Program-made: the position numbers and the translations under genes
Notes under the pieces: model-generated
What the model was told of the DNA's origin: nothing
Seen by the model: the letters and a program-made list of their open reading frames with translations, nothing else
Database searches by the model: none
In this document: in pieces, positions 37,701 to 47,253 of the stretch
Position numbering within the stretch: the first letter of the stretch is position 1
Layout of the letters: each line of letters starts with the position of its first letter
Assembly: GCF_019097595.1 (NCBI RefSeq)
Contig: NC_080723.1
Span: forward strand, 11,516,011 to 11,580,010
DNA: 64,000 nt
Origin: Hemibagrus wyckioides
Taxonomy: Eukaryota; Chordata; Actinopteri; Siluriformes; Bagridae
Reading direction: 5' to 3'

Positions 37701-40700
37701 ACATTCACTCACTCACACTCACTCACTCACATTCACTCACTCACTCACTCACACATACTCACTCACACATACTCACTCACTCATACTCACTCACATTCAC
37801 TCACTCACACTCACTCACACTCATTCACTCACTCACATTCACTCACTCACATTCACTCACTCACACTCACTCACTCACTCACATTCACTCACTCACATTC
37901 ACTCACTCACACTCACTCACTCACACATACTCACTCACTCATACTCACTCACTCACATTCACTCACTCACTCACACTCACTCACTCACTCACTCACACTC
38001 ACTCACTCATACTCACTCACATTCACTCACTCATACTCACTCACTCACTCACACATACTCACTCACTCATACTCACTTACATTCACTCACTCACATTCAC
38101 TCACACTCACTCACTCACACATACTCACTCACTCATACTCACTCACATTCACTCACTCACATTCACTCACATTCACTCACTCACATTCACTCACTCACAC
38201 TCACTCACTCACTCACTCACTCACACTCACTCACTCACACTCACTCACACTCACTCACTCACTCACACTCACACTCACTCACACTCACTCACTCATACTC
38301 ACTCACATTCACTCACTCACATTCACTCACTCACATTCACTCACTCACATTCACTCACTCACATTCACTCACTCGCTCACTCACACTCACTCACTCATAC
38401 TCACTCACATTCACTCACTCACATTCACTCACTCACATTCACTCACTCGCTCACTCACACTCACTCACTCACTCACTCACTCACTCACTCACACACTCAC
38501 TCACTCACTCACACTCACTCACACTCATGCCAGTCCATCAGAAATGGTCAAAAACACTGTTATTTTCTAAAATCAAATTATTAAATGCTACACTGCATTT
38601 TACACTGATCCTGATAAAACACTTATTTAAAATGGTGAATGAATGTTTAGTCTGTTCTTCAGGAACAAGCTATTTTAACCATAAATTATAATACATCTAG
38701 GTAGTATTTATAAAATTAAATATATCTATGAAAATAATATATAAGTACACATGCCTGGGTATTTCTATATTTGGTACATACATTATACACCTAGCTATAT
38801 TTAATTTTATAAACACTACTTAGATATATTGTAATTTATGGTTAAAATTGATCAGTCCCTACATAGGGTTCTGTTTAACCAAGGCACACACCTGCAGTGT
38901 TACAGCACGCGCATGTGTTGTGCAGTTTGGAGGAAAAGTAAGTTTGATCCCAGGGTCATAGCGAGACACCAGCAGCGCTCCCTCTGGGATAACCGAGCAA
39001 CAGTCTCTGACAGGACGAGAGACAGCCACAAACCAGGAGAAGTGCGTCACAGTGCAGCATGCTAACTGTATATACACACACACACATATGCATATATATA
39101 TACATACATAAATGTACAAATTCTAAATTAATAATATATCAATATGAGAATTATAAAGAAATAAGAGTATATTTGGTGATCTGTGTTACCCGGGCAGGTC
39201 GGCCCTGTGGCCTACAGCTGTGCTTGTGGCTCCCTCTTCTGGTCCGTGTGGGTAGTGTACTCCAGGAGTGACCATCATACCTGCGCACTATCACCTCTCC
39301 TCTACGAGTCCTATGGTAGGGAACACACACTTCTACAGGCTTGGAAAGAATAGAAAGAAAAGACAAATTAGAATAGCCACTAAGAGTGAGAAGTATCTAA
39401 TTAGTTGTAATATTAATTCTCCAAAACAAAACGAACACCCTTTCATTTCACCTTGTCAAATGTAATACCATGCGGAAGCAGTTCCAAAGGACGACTTAGC
39501 AGGAAATCATGCTCCTCAAGCCATATCCACTTCCTGTCCGGTTTTCTCTCCGCCCATTTGAACTGTGTAAAGCTTTTAACACAGCCCCGCGGAAACAAAA
39601 GCTCTCCTCCACCAGGGAGAAACACATGACATCCAGCAGAAGACACTGAAAACCTGTGTGAACAAAAAGGGATGTCAAAGAGAGGGGTATTCTATAGTTA
39701 TATCTAATCATATATAATCATATCTATAATTAAAAGAAAGCATTAAATGTTGTTGTGTTGGAGTTACTTGTGTTTGTTGAAGGCAAGGTGTAACTCTGGT
39801 ATCAGAGAATCGGTTTGAGCTGTGAGGGACACAAGATCATAATCCTGCATCAAATCACCAGTATGTGTTTTATTAAAAATGTGATATATTAAAGTGACTA
39901 ACTAGCGTATGTGGGACTTCATGAAACATGACATATCATTAGAGTCAAATGTTGCACAACCTGCTGGTGCAGGAGGGAGTGGTGGGGGGGTGGGGGGTCG
40001 GCCCAGTGGATTATTTCGTACATCAAGTCTGGTTAGCTCAGGGAGAGATTTCAAAGCCTCTGGGATGATCCGCAACTCATTACTGTGGATCGCCAGCACC
40101 CTCAATGAGTATAAAGAACCTACGCAGGACAAAAAAAAATCATCATGTTTCCCTCCTTTTACCCCATAATGACTGTCATCATTGTGAAGAGGACATACAG
40201 GCACATTCCAATATCACACAAGGATACATTTTAACTATTTTGCCTCTAGATTATTTGCTAAATTGTGAATAGACCGTCTTATTTAGATCCAATTCTATTT
40301 CCTCACCCAATGTCTCAGGCAGCTCTCGAAGCCTATTGGAAGAGAGCTCCAGAGTGAGTAGGTTTTTCAGCCGGCCAAGCTCATCAGGCAAATTTATCAG
40401 CTGGTTAAATGACACGTCCAGTTCCTGTAGTTCATCCAAAAGACCAAGCTGTGAAGGTAGAGTCTCCAGTTTATTTCCCAGCAAGCTGAGACGGCGCAGG
40501 GCCACCAGGCCATCCACCTCTGCAGGCAGGCTGATCAGAAGGTTATGGCAGAGGAGGAGCTCGGAGAGGTGACAGAGAGAGAACAGGCAGGCTGGGAGAG
40601 AAGAGAGGCGATTGAAGGAGAGATCCAGGTGGACAAGTAGGGAGCAACAGGAGAACGTGGGAGGAAGAGAGGTCAACAGGCCAGGGAGGGGGTCACCTTG

Positions 40701-41643
40701 GGCATCGTAGAAGCGGTGACCTAGGGGAACAAGAACATGATGGTCTCTATCTTATAGTTATGAAGTGCATCAGTGAAATACATGCAATCATTTTGCAATA
40801 AAACACATAGCATTACATTTCAAAAATCAGATATCATTAGTACTTTTATAACCATTTAAAAGTAGATGATTGCATGCTATAATTTATTTTGTACCAAAAG
40901 TTTCAGTTCCACTTTCCCCATTAAATAATTAATTTAACATAAAATAAAAGTAATATTAAAATGTGTCACTACTACTTCACAAAACAATGAATCTTGAAAT
41001 TGCCTTCCAGTATTGCCCTCTTAATCAGTTACCTAACATTACATAGATCAGTCAAATTAAAAACATGAACATGTGTGTGTGTACCTCGAATAGCTAATGA
41101 GCGCAACTGAGTGAGATGAGGGAGAACACTGAGTGCATCTCCCACTACTTCCTCATCCTCTGAGCCCAGCCGGACATACTGTACCAGCTTCATCTGCTCT
41201 GGAGCACTCTCCCACAGAGCGGGCATCACTGCACCCCCACGCTGATACACGTCCAACACCAGTCTCCCGTCCGCTAAGACTGCATCCCATTTCAGTGAAG
41301 GCATGAAAGAGACTGGAGATGAGGAAGAGAGAGACAAAGTGGACAGGAGAGCAGGGGGAGAGGGACATGAGGAAGAAGACGAGCTGCAAGAGAGAGATGT
41401 ACAGGCATCGAAAGCTTTTCCATTTCCATGTCCTTGAAATTGAGTTGACACTGATCCTTTCCGTGCCACATCAGGACTGCACTCCAGTTCATCCACACCT
41501 TCTACAGATTGTCGCTGATCCAGATCTGACATTGTCCCAGGTTGTTCAAGATCCCTTTCCACAGTCATCACTTCCATGACTCTTGTATAATCTTGTCTTT
41601 CCTCGTCCCGTGCCCTGGTGTCTCCTTCCTCTCTCTCCATCAT
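30848..41643 (-). CDS. pidd1: p53-induced death domain protein 1, whole coding span (15 exons)
   Basis: Fifteen exons join in phase to 2919 nt, encoding 972 residues (human 910): 41085-41643, 40307-40720, 39961-40119, 39768-39819, 39452-39653, 39190-39339, 38892-39065, 35699-35846, 35474-35609, 34979-35129, 34486-34609, 33445-33560, 33029-33136, 32636-32829, 30848-31079. Order of parts: Ser-rich N-terminus; about seven leucine-rich repeats (residues ~212-365, e.g. LVHLDLSFNRLSSLP); two ZU5 modules (~395-670) each ending in HFS; a UPA region (~671-830); and a death domain (~855-940). In the family, cleavage at the HFS sites gives PIDD-C, linked to RIPK1/NEMO and NF-kB, and PIDD-CC, which nucleates the PIDDosome with CRADD and caspase-2 after genotoxic or centrosome stress. 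The ATG at 41643 is the first after an in-frame TGA; a second ATG follows at once. No frame break was seen. Confidence 0.96.
31764..31794. repeat. GA microsatellite in pidd1 intron 14
   Basis: A GA run of about 30 bases lies in the 31080-32635 intron. The rest of that intron has no recognised feature. Confidence 0.9.
32636..32829 (-). CDS. pidd1: pidd1 coding exon 14 (death domain, first half)
   Basis: The exon encodes residues 832-896. PPLNLGDPESGYLTETNLL leads into the first death-domain helices, SNDWRNIGINLGISYKELDR. The acceptor is acacgcag and the donor GTGTGC. Confidence 0.94.
33029..33136 (-). CDS. pidd1: pidd1 coding exon 13
   Basis: Thirty-six whole codons, VSFYRGEVPNDLPEEVARKR to TLPLRLP, end the UPA region. 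The acceptor is ttctaag and the donor GTAAGA. Confidence 0.94.
33445..33560 (-). CDS. pidd1: pidd1 coding exon 12
   Basis: The exon encodes RPDCREGRLAFTFYSHLKNI and ends TVRGQ, in the UPA region. The acceptor is ctgtcag and the donor GTGAGT. Confidence 0.95.
34486..34609 (-). CDS. pidd1: pidd1 coding exon 11
   Basis: The exon encodes IDCRLSSLSEQYDGPQPSDV and EGEQFFAGFERGIDIVS, matching human GPEPSDTVEMFEGEEFFAAF. The acceptor is gtgtgcag. The donor GTGTGC is followed by a short CA repeat. Confidence 0.94.
34979..35129 (-). CDS. pidd1: pidd1 coding exon 10
   Basis: The exon encodes YWLWYTTHSCISGVVRKVYH and ends VLLQCLPSDK, the start of the UPA region directly after the second cleavage site. 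The acceptor is atttag and the donor GTGTGC. Confidence 0.95.
35474..35609 (-). CDS. pidd1: pidd1 coding exon 9 (second HFS cleavage site)
   Basis: The exon encodes residues 620-665, ending SVTHFSW, with H662-F663-S664 equivalent to human S588, whose cleavage releases PIDD-CC. The acceptor is atttag and the donor GTGAGT. The Trp codon is split across the intron. Confidence 0.95.
35699..35846 (-). CDS. pidd1: pidd1 coding exon 8
   Basis: The exon encodes VLQVAQSVVQDLTGDS and then ASPLLCLSQTPSMHFLQPVKV, in the second ZU5 module and matching human SPLLCLSQSGPPSFLQPV. The acceptor is tacccag and the donor GTGCAT. Confidence 0.94.
36056..38528 (+). repeat. Giant CACT-type tetranucleotide array in pidd1 intron 7
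   Basis: About 2.47 kb consists almost only of cact units with variants cata, catt and caca. It fills most of the 35847-38891 intron. A higher-order unit of exactly 90 bp starts at 37141, 37231 and 37321 with no differences seen. Two plus-strand frames stay open over 850-900 codons only because the unit contains no stop; they are not genes. Confidence 0.97.
38892..39065 (-). CDS. pidd1: pidd1 coding exon 7 (first HFS cleavage site)
   Basis: The exon encodes residues 513-570. TVTHFSWFVAVSRPV carries the first autocleavage triad H520-F521-S522, equivalent to human S446. The second ZU5 module then begins (IKLTFPPNCTT). The acceptor is tatacag and the donor GTGTGT. The next intron holds the giant tetranucleotide array. 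Confidence 0.95.
39190..39339 (-). CDS. pidd1: pidd1 coding exon 6
   Basis: Fifty whole codons, PVEVCVPYHRTRRGEVIVRR to GRPAR, continue the first ZU5 module. The acceptor is ttccaag and the donor GTAACA. Confidence 0.93.
39452..39653 (-). CDS. pidd1: pidd1 coding exon 5 (first ZU5)
   Basis: The exon encodes FSVSSAGCHVFLPGGGELLF and onward to LELLPHGITFDK, the start of the first ZU5 module. The acceptor is cacacag and the donor GTGAAA. Phase joins exactly to exons 4 and 6. Confidence 0.93.
39768..39819 (-). CDS. pidd1: pidd1 coding exon 4
   Basis: This 52-nt microexon encodes QTDSLIPELHLAFNKH. It aligns with the human SPVAALIPEMPRLFL segment just before the first ZU5 module. The acceptor ccctcacag was chosen because an upstream cag gives a stop. 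The donor is GTAACT. Confidence 0.88.
39961..40119 (-). CDS. pidd1: pidd1 coding exon 3
   Basis: The exon encodes the last LRRs (LAIHSNELRIIPEAL, LDVRNNPLG) and then a proline-rich linker PPTPPPLPPAPA. The acceptor is gcgtag and the donor GTTGTG, which is non-optimal but the only one that keeps phase with exon 4. Confidence 0.9.
40307..40720 (-). CDS. pidd1: pidd1 coding exon 2 (leucine-rich repeats)
   Basis: The exon encodes residues 187-325 with successive LRRs: LDLSFNRLSSLP, LLLCHNLLISLP, LSLLGNKLETLP, LDVSFNQLINLP and LELSSNRLRELP. The acceptor is cccctag and the donor GTGAGG. These repeats are the regulatory half that is removed by autoprocessing. Confidence 0.95.
41085..41643 (-). CDS. 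pidd1: pidd1 coding exon 1 (start codon)
   Basis: The exon encodes residues 1-186 plus one base of Gly187. It is charged at first, then Ser-rich (~90-115), then has the conserved pre-LRR block LKWDAVLADGRLVLDVYQRG. The donor GTACAC opens into a CA tract. An in-frame TGA lies about 45 bases upstream of the ATG. The N-terminus is longer than in human. Confidence 0.9.
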
Positions 41644-41699
41644 CTCTTTTCTTTTGGATTGCAAAGCAAGTGAGCAGGACTGAGACAGTCAGACTGGGA

Positions 41700-42360
41700 G
41701 TGTCAAAACATAAATGTGACACTTCGTCTCTTTCTCCTGCGCCATGACTGAGATTGAATCACATCACCAAACTGGCCCATGCTGAGATATCCTAGTCCAG
41801 GCAAGCCCATGCCTGCCAGGAGATGGAAGGTGTAAATTGAAAAAGCCAGATATAATAACAGATGTTTCTCAACTCAGTGTACTGGCTTAGTGAAATGCAA
41901 TGGAGTATAAAATGTAAAGCCAGGTCCTTATTGTGATATCCAGTATAATTTTACATTTACAATGTGATGGACAGGGAAGTTTTGTTTATTTCTGAATATA
42001 AAATAAGCAGTGGTGTTTTGAGTTTAATTCACTGTCTAGGTAATATCAGCACTCATCAGCACTGTCTTGCTAAGAAAAAAGTTTTAAGCTAGCAAACGTT
42101 AGCCAGCTAGCCAAATAAACAACCTGTCAAAACTCATACAGTGTCGCGGTGGATTTAGGGCAAAACACCAAAACGTCCGTCGTCAAAAAGGTAAACAAAT
42201 ACCTCAATAAAATACCTGAGTGAATGTGAGTAAGTGTTTATAGCTTAAGGTTTAAAAAATACCACATTTCCAGCTAGTTCCTTATCAGAGCACTTTTCCC
42301 CACTTTTTCATATTTGCACGCGCGGAACTTGAAGGGCGAGGCGGAGCATGGGTTCTTAAA
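41700..42360 (-). promoter_or_regulatory. Candidate pidd1 promoter and 5' UTR
   Basis: The region between the pidd1 ATG and the RTE-like insertion at 42506 contains a CpG-rich patch near 42318-42350 (cacgcgcgg, gggcgaggcgg), a likely start region for minus-strand transcription. A perfect p53 decamer half-site AGGCAAGCCC lies at 41799-41808. One such match is expected about every 4 kb by chance, so this is only suggestive. Confidence 0.35.
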
Positions 42361-42460
42361 GAGACAGTCCAGTGTTTCACTTCAGTCCAAATATTCTCTG
42401 GGAGATTCAGATGATGTGTAATTGCCAAGCCAATGTTTATGCTGGCCTGAAAAAAGCAGC

Positions 42461-42505
<45 letters not shown>

Positions 42506-42978
42506 GTGATAGAAAAATATCAGCGAGAATCAAGGAGTAGGTGTACAAGACAGTGGTGAGACCAGCCATGCTGTATGGTATAGAGACAGTGTCACTGAGG
42601 AAGAGACAGGAGTCAGAGCTGGAGGTAGAAGAGCTGAAGATGTTGAGGTTCTCTTGGGGAGTGACCAGGTTGGACAGGATTAGGATCGAGTACATCAGAG
42701 GGATGGCTCATGTCGGACGTTTGGGGGACAAAGTTAGGGAGGCCAGATTAAGATGGTTTGGACATGTTCAGAGGAGGGAGAGTGAGTATATTAGTAGGAG
42801 AATGTTGGACATGGAGCTGCCAGGAAGGAGGCAAAGAGGAAGGCCAAAGAGGAGGTATATGGATGTAATAAATGAGGATATGAAGCTAGTGGGTGTAAGT
42901 GTTGGGGATGCAGAAGATAGGGATAGGTGGAAAGAGATGTGGTGACCCCTGAAGGAAAAGCTGAAAGAAGAAGAAGAT
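42506..42978 (+). mobile_element. RTE-like LINE 3' fragment inserted in a TTA repeat
   Basis: The translation YKTVVRPAMLYGIETVSLRK to GRPKRRYMDVINEDMKLVG is the C-terminal part of a non-LTR retroelement ORF. TTA repeats lie on both sides, so the target duplication may be hidden in them. Its 5' end matches that of the 26.7-27.2 kb copy. Confidence 0.85.
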
Positions 42979-43705
42979 TATTATTATTATTATTATTATT
43001 GTTATTAAACCCAAAATATTGAAACAAGGTGTCTCCAGCACTTCACTCTTCTTCTGAGAAGCTCGCCTAAAGGTTCACAGAATATGTACAAAATTGATTG
43101 AATCAAATTAATTCAATGAACCTGTATAAATTTCATCCCAATCAAACTCACAGACACCCAGCCCCTTTCCTTTATTGTACCGAATCTGACTCCCCGGACG
43201 AATCCCGGTTTTAATCCAGCCTTTCACACACAGCTAGCACCCAGATTGTACATGGAAGCATCATATAAACTTAAATCAATGAGAAAAATTAAAGTAGTTC
43301 GGATAAAATATAAAGAAAAAACACATGGCAGATGCTTTTAACTTTGGAACAGTGTTAGGAGTAAAGCTACAATGCTGCCAAAGTCAAACTGGTGAATGAA
43401 TCTATCCTGCTGCACGAAGATGCAAGATGAGTGTGCTGTAGACATTTCTTATTAGTGCAGCTGGTGTTTTGGAGTAAAGTACTTTTTAATATTTCCAATG
43501 GCACATGCATATGAATGCCATAAAAATACTATTTAATCACATAAAGTCTAATCTTCAGAATTAATATTACCTTCAATATCAAAATCCCCCCCCCTTTTTT
43601 TACACTGATCTTGTTTACACTTTAAATATTTTATAAATACTTTAAATATTTATAACTGTTCACTTTTGATTATTTAAATACACAGGTCACTTTAATTAAA
43701 TGTGT
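42979..43705. other. Intergenic, no gene
   Basis: A TTA run trails the RTE-like element, followed by AT-rich sequence with no recognised feature up to the Tc1-like element. Confidence 0.4.
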
Positions 43706-44914
43706 CTGAATCAGGTGTTCCAATCACTTCCATGGCCACAGGTGTATAAAATCAAGCACCTAGGCATGCAGACTGTTTTTACAAACATTTGTGAAAGAAT
43801 GGGTCGCTCTCAGGAGCTCAGTGAATTCCAGCGTGGAACTGTGATAGGATGCCACCTGTGCAACAAATCCAGTCGTGAAATTTCCTCGCTCCTAAATATT
43901 CCACAGTCAGCTGTCAGCTGTATTATAAGAACGTGGAAGTGTCTGGGAACGACAGCAACTCAGCCACGAAGTGGTAGGCCACGTAAACTGACGGAGCGGG
44001 GTCAGCGGATGCTGAGGCGCATAGTGCGAAGAGGTCGCCAACTTTCTGCAGAGTCAATCGCTACAGACCTCCAAACTTCATGTGGCCTTCAGATTAGCTC
44101 AAGAACAGTGCGCAGAGAGCTTCATGGAATGGGTTTCCATGGCCGAGCAGCTGCATCCAAGCCATACATCACCAAGTGCAATGCAAAGCGTCGGATGCAG
44201 TGGTGTAAAGCACGCCGCCACTGGACTCTAGAGCAGTGGAGACGCGTTCTCTGGAGTGACGAATCGCGCTTCTCCATCTGGCAATCTGATGGACGAGTCT
44301 GGGTTTGGCGGTTGCCAGGAGAACGGTACTTGTCTGACTGCATTGTCCCAAGTGTAAAGTTTGGTGGAGGGGGGATTATGGTGTGGGGTTGTTTTTCAGG
44401 AGCTGGGCTTGGCCTCTTAGTTCCAGTGAAAGGAACTCTGAATGCTTCAGCATACCAAGACATTTTGGACAATTCCATGCTCCCAACTTTGTGGGAACAG
44501 TTTGGAGCTGGCCCCTTCCTCTTCCAACATGACTGTGCACCAGTGCACAAAGCAAGGTCCATAAAGACATGGATGACCGAGTCTGGTGTGGATGAACTTG
44601 ACTGGCCTGCACAGAGTCCTGACCTCAACCCGATAGAACACCTTTGGGATGAATTAGAGCGGAGACTGAGAGCCAGGCCTTCTCGTCCAACATCAGTGTG
44701 TGACCTCACAAATGCGCTTCTGGAAGAATGGTCAAAAATTCCCATAAACACACTCCTAAACCTTGTGGACAGCCTTCCCAGAAGAGTTGAAGCTGTTATA
44801 GCTGCAAAGGGTGGACCGACGTCATATTGAACCCTATGGATTAGGAATGGGATGTCACTTAAGTTCATATGCGAGTCAAGGCAGGTGAGCGAATACTTTT
44901 GGCAATATAGTGTA
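43706..44914 (+). mobile_element. Tc1-like transposon, left terminal repeat missing
   Basis: The right terminal inverted repeat is at 44885-44914 and ends ...ggcaatatagtgta. On the left, family-like sequence begins only at about 43706 (tgaatcaggtgttcc); the expected terminus seen in the related copy at 56949 (cactatattgccaaaag) is absent. The transposase is intact but the element cannot form a normal two-ended transposition complex. Confidence 0.85.
43799..44830 (+). CDS. Intact Tc1-like DD34E transposase
   Basis: The open frame from the ATG at 43799 encodes 343 residues, the usual length for a Tc1 transposase, without a stop or frameshift. It has an N-terminal paired-like helix-turn-helix region starting [13 protein letters not shown], then a GRPRK-type AT-hook-like motif, then the DDE catalytic domain. 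D154 lies in WSDESRF, D245 in QHDCAPVHK and E280 in [10 protein letters not shown], with 34 residues between the last two. Such enzymes cut and paste their own element at TA sites. An in-frame extension 33 codons upstream exists, but the Met at 43799 matches family starts. The frame is opposite in orientation to the two host genes. Good preservation suggests a recent insertion. Confidence 0.93.
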   Translation: MGRSQELSEFQRGTVIGCHLCNKSSREISSLLNIPQSAVSCIIRTWKCLGTTATQPRSGRPRKLTERGQRMLRRIVRRGRQLSAESIATDLQTSCGLQISSRTVRRELHGMGFHGRAAASKPYITKCNAKRRMQWCKARRHWTLEQWRRVLWSDESRFSIWQSDGRVWVWRLPGERYLSDCIVPSVKFGGGGIMVWGCFSGAGLGLLVPVKGTLNASAYQDILDNSMLPTLWEQFGAGPFLFQHDCAPVHKARSIKTWMTESGVDELDWPAQSPDLNPIEHLWDELERRLRARPSRPTSVCDLTNALLEEWSKIPINTLLNLVDSLPRRVEAVIAAKGGPTSY

Positions 44915-44919
44915 TATTC

Positions 44920-45240
44920 ACTGTCCTAACCTGTTTCTATCTGTCTTTACACCCACTGTTAACACTGTTTTTTGCACAAGAGTCGGCGTTATATGTCTTG
45001 TCTGTCTGCACTGTCTTGTCTTGTCATGTCATCTGTCTTGTGCACTTATGTTGTATGTTTAGTTTCTAAAGAATGCACCTTGTAGGAATAGTTCTATGTT
45101 TGTCTGCGTCACCTGTAATTTGTTTTTGTTCTGTGTAGCACTTCTGGTCCAGGAGGAATTTTGTTTCACTTCACTGTGTACTGCATCAGCTATATATGGT
45201 TGAAGTGACAATAAAGCTTCTTTGACTTGACTTTGAAAAG
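44920..45240 (-). repeat. Dispersed teleost repeat
   Basis: In reverse it opens with tcaagtcaaagaagctttat, then ttgtcacttcaaccatatat. A related copy is at 55905-56220. It starts right after the right terminus of the intact Tc1-like element. Confidence 0.55.
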
Positions 45241-45244
45241 AGTC

Positions 45245-45570
45245 TTTTTCAGTCTGAAAGCCATCAGGGTATGTGCCATGGGACTGTCTAAAAATTTGCT
45301 GATAAATAGCAGAATGAAATCTGACAGTAATAAGTGATAATAATAAATCTAGTCAGCAAACCCGTTGTGTTAAATCAGTTATCTCGACTCCACAATGAAC
45401 ATACTGCTCACGTCTATTTAAAATGATTTATTGCAAAACATGACTGTTCAATATTGACATTTTTTAACGTTCACACAAAAATAGCTTATTCAGCTGGTTT
45501 GGTTTATAGCAATAAGCTATGTAAATAAAATACAAGTAATATAACAAGAGTGACTCTTCACCATTATTTT
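45245..45570 (+). repeat. Dispersed repeat, copy 2 (uninterrupted)
   Basis: This is the inverted counterpart of 18222-18677, with matching stretches such as gtcagcaaacccgttgtgtt and tttatagcaataagctatgt. No coding capacity was seen. Confidence 0.75.
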
Positions 45571-45586
45571 GTCAAAGTAGGAGTTG

Positions 45587-45685
45587 GAGACCCCCTTTTT
45601 TGTCCTTAAAGTGTCCGCAGGTCTGTTTTTATGTCCTATATGTTCCAATGTGTGTTTGTGTCCTCAGGGTGTCCCAAGGTGTGAT
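45587..45685 (+). repeat. Short relative of the 31-bp minisatellite
   Basis: Three or so diverged units (tccttaaagtgtccgcaggt, tgtcctcagggtgtccc) match the unit found at 57446-58375. Confidence 0.65.
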
Positions 45686-46859
45686 ATAATGCAGTTTGTT
45701 TGTAGTTTGTGTTACTTTGCACTGTCTGTTGTAGTTTGTCTTATAGCATGTATCAGAGTGCACTCTGTGTTGTAGTAGTTTGTGTTACAGTGCAATGTGC
45801 GTTGGATTTTATGGTTTACAAGGACTTTTGACCTCTGTATGTATTGACATTATACTGGGATACATAGCTCCCAGTCAGATTTTCTCTTGATGTCCTTTTA
45901 CACCCCAAAACCCAGAGAGTGACATAACACAGTCTTAACCTAGAATTCAGTATAGCACCCCTTATAGTGCCTTATAGTATTCATGCTACATTCGTGCTTA
46001 TGGGCAGAGTTTCTCTTTATGCAGTGATTCATCACATTGAATATACCGTAATACTATAATATCAAACTCCAAAAACAATCTTTGAAACCAGGTATGAGGA
46101 TCAGCTTTATAAACTTCATTAGACTGGCTTGTTTTATGATATATTTTATATGGCAAAATTGACACTGTAAAAGTTAGTTTTTATTAATATCCTGAGAAAT
46201 TATTAAAAGCATTAAAATAAAAGAATATTAAGAACCCAATTAGTTAGCTACCCAAGTGATTATAAAATGCTTAACTTTAAAAACTAAGCAAATGTATTTT
46301 AGTAAATGAGGTGAATATTTTGGTTTGGTGCATTTGGCATAATTAAAATGAACAGGAAATGTCTGTAGGTTAGCATGACTGCAATTGCTAATGATAGTTT
46401 ATGCTAAAGTATGCATCTTCGCTGTTCTTTATATGATTTTTGAACACATTGTGAGTATGATTTATGAATTATTTGCTTTTGTGTGCCTGCGGTAGTTTAG
46501 TGCAACAACCGGTATACATATAAAAAACGCATGGTTAACTATTTTTTGTTTTGTTTTCAATCATTATTGTAGATAATTCAGAGCCAATGATTAACTGTTT
46601 GTTAGCTACAGCTCCCTTTACTTCTTTCTACTTTTAGAACATATAATACATAATCAGTGGAGAAAAACGTCTTATTGCCATGGCGTTATGACGATACATC
46701 AACATACATCATCAAAAAACAAACATGGATTTACGTACACAGGCATAGAAAAGCACAATATTAATGTTAACACATTTCTTTCAACAAGTCTTCATAAAGC
46801 ATCAAAAATGTTGTGCTTTTTCGGTTGTTTATAAGTCTAAGGGGTGACATTAGAGAGTT
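45686..46859. other. Intergenic, no gene
   Basis: AT-rich DNA with no recognised exon or transposon. Confidence 0.4.
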
Positions 46860-47253
46860 AAATTCAGCAAGAAAAAATAGAAAACCACACCATTTTTGCT
46901 TGTGAATAAAGAATTTTGCATATAAAATAAAAAAACAAAAACAAAAAAACAACATACCCAAAGGTTGCATGTTTTGGGTTTTCATAATAAGAAATAGCGT
47001 CTTTGAGGACGAAATAGTGAACCACATTCATAGGGCTAAAAATATGAGAACTTAAACCAACCCAATATCTATTTGTAATGCTACAGTCAAAAACTAAATG
47101 GGCATCTGTTTGTTTCATAAGTCTCAGCAGTGTCAGAATATTTAGAAATGGAGGAGTTAACCGTGGAGATTTTGTGAAGAATTTTATAATGAACTTTTTT
47201 AACCTTGTTCTATAAACAAAACTTTCTTGGGAAAAGCCATTATTCCCCCTCAA
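46860..47253 (-). mobile_element. LINE-1-like 3' ORF fragment
   Basis: A 129-codon minus-strand frame contains DAHLVFDCSITNRYW, LKDAISYYE and a tail ending FICKILYSQAKMVW. This resembles the His/Cys and C-terminal end of L1-type ORF2 (HLFFDC...FW, ...KYFIHK). The similarity is weak and the copy is truncated. Confidence 0.45.

Noticed and set aside
35938..38691. Open frames of 850-917 codons rich in Thr-His-Ser-Leu
   Set aside because: They follow from a tetranucleotide array whose plus-strand unit has no stop codon. They lie on the opposite strand inside a pidd1 intron.
39743..39830. Alternative pidd1 exon 4 start at an upstream gatgcag
   Set aside because: Using it creates an in-frame stop. 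The acceptor ccctcacag two codon groups later keeps the frame and matches the human protein.
44122..44868. 248-codon minus-strand frame
   Set aside because: It is antisense to the intact Tc1-like transposase and has no domain of its own.
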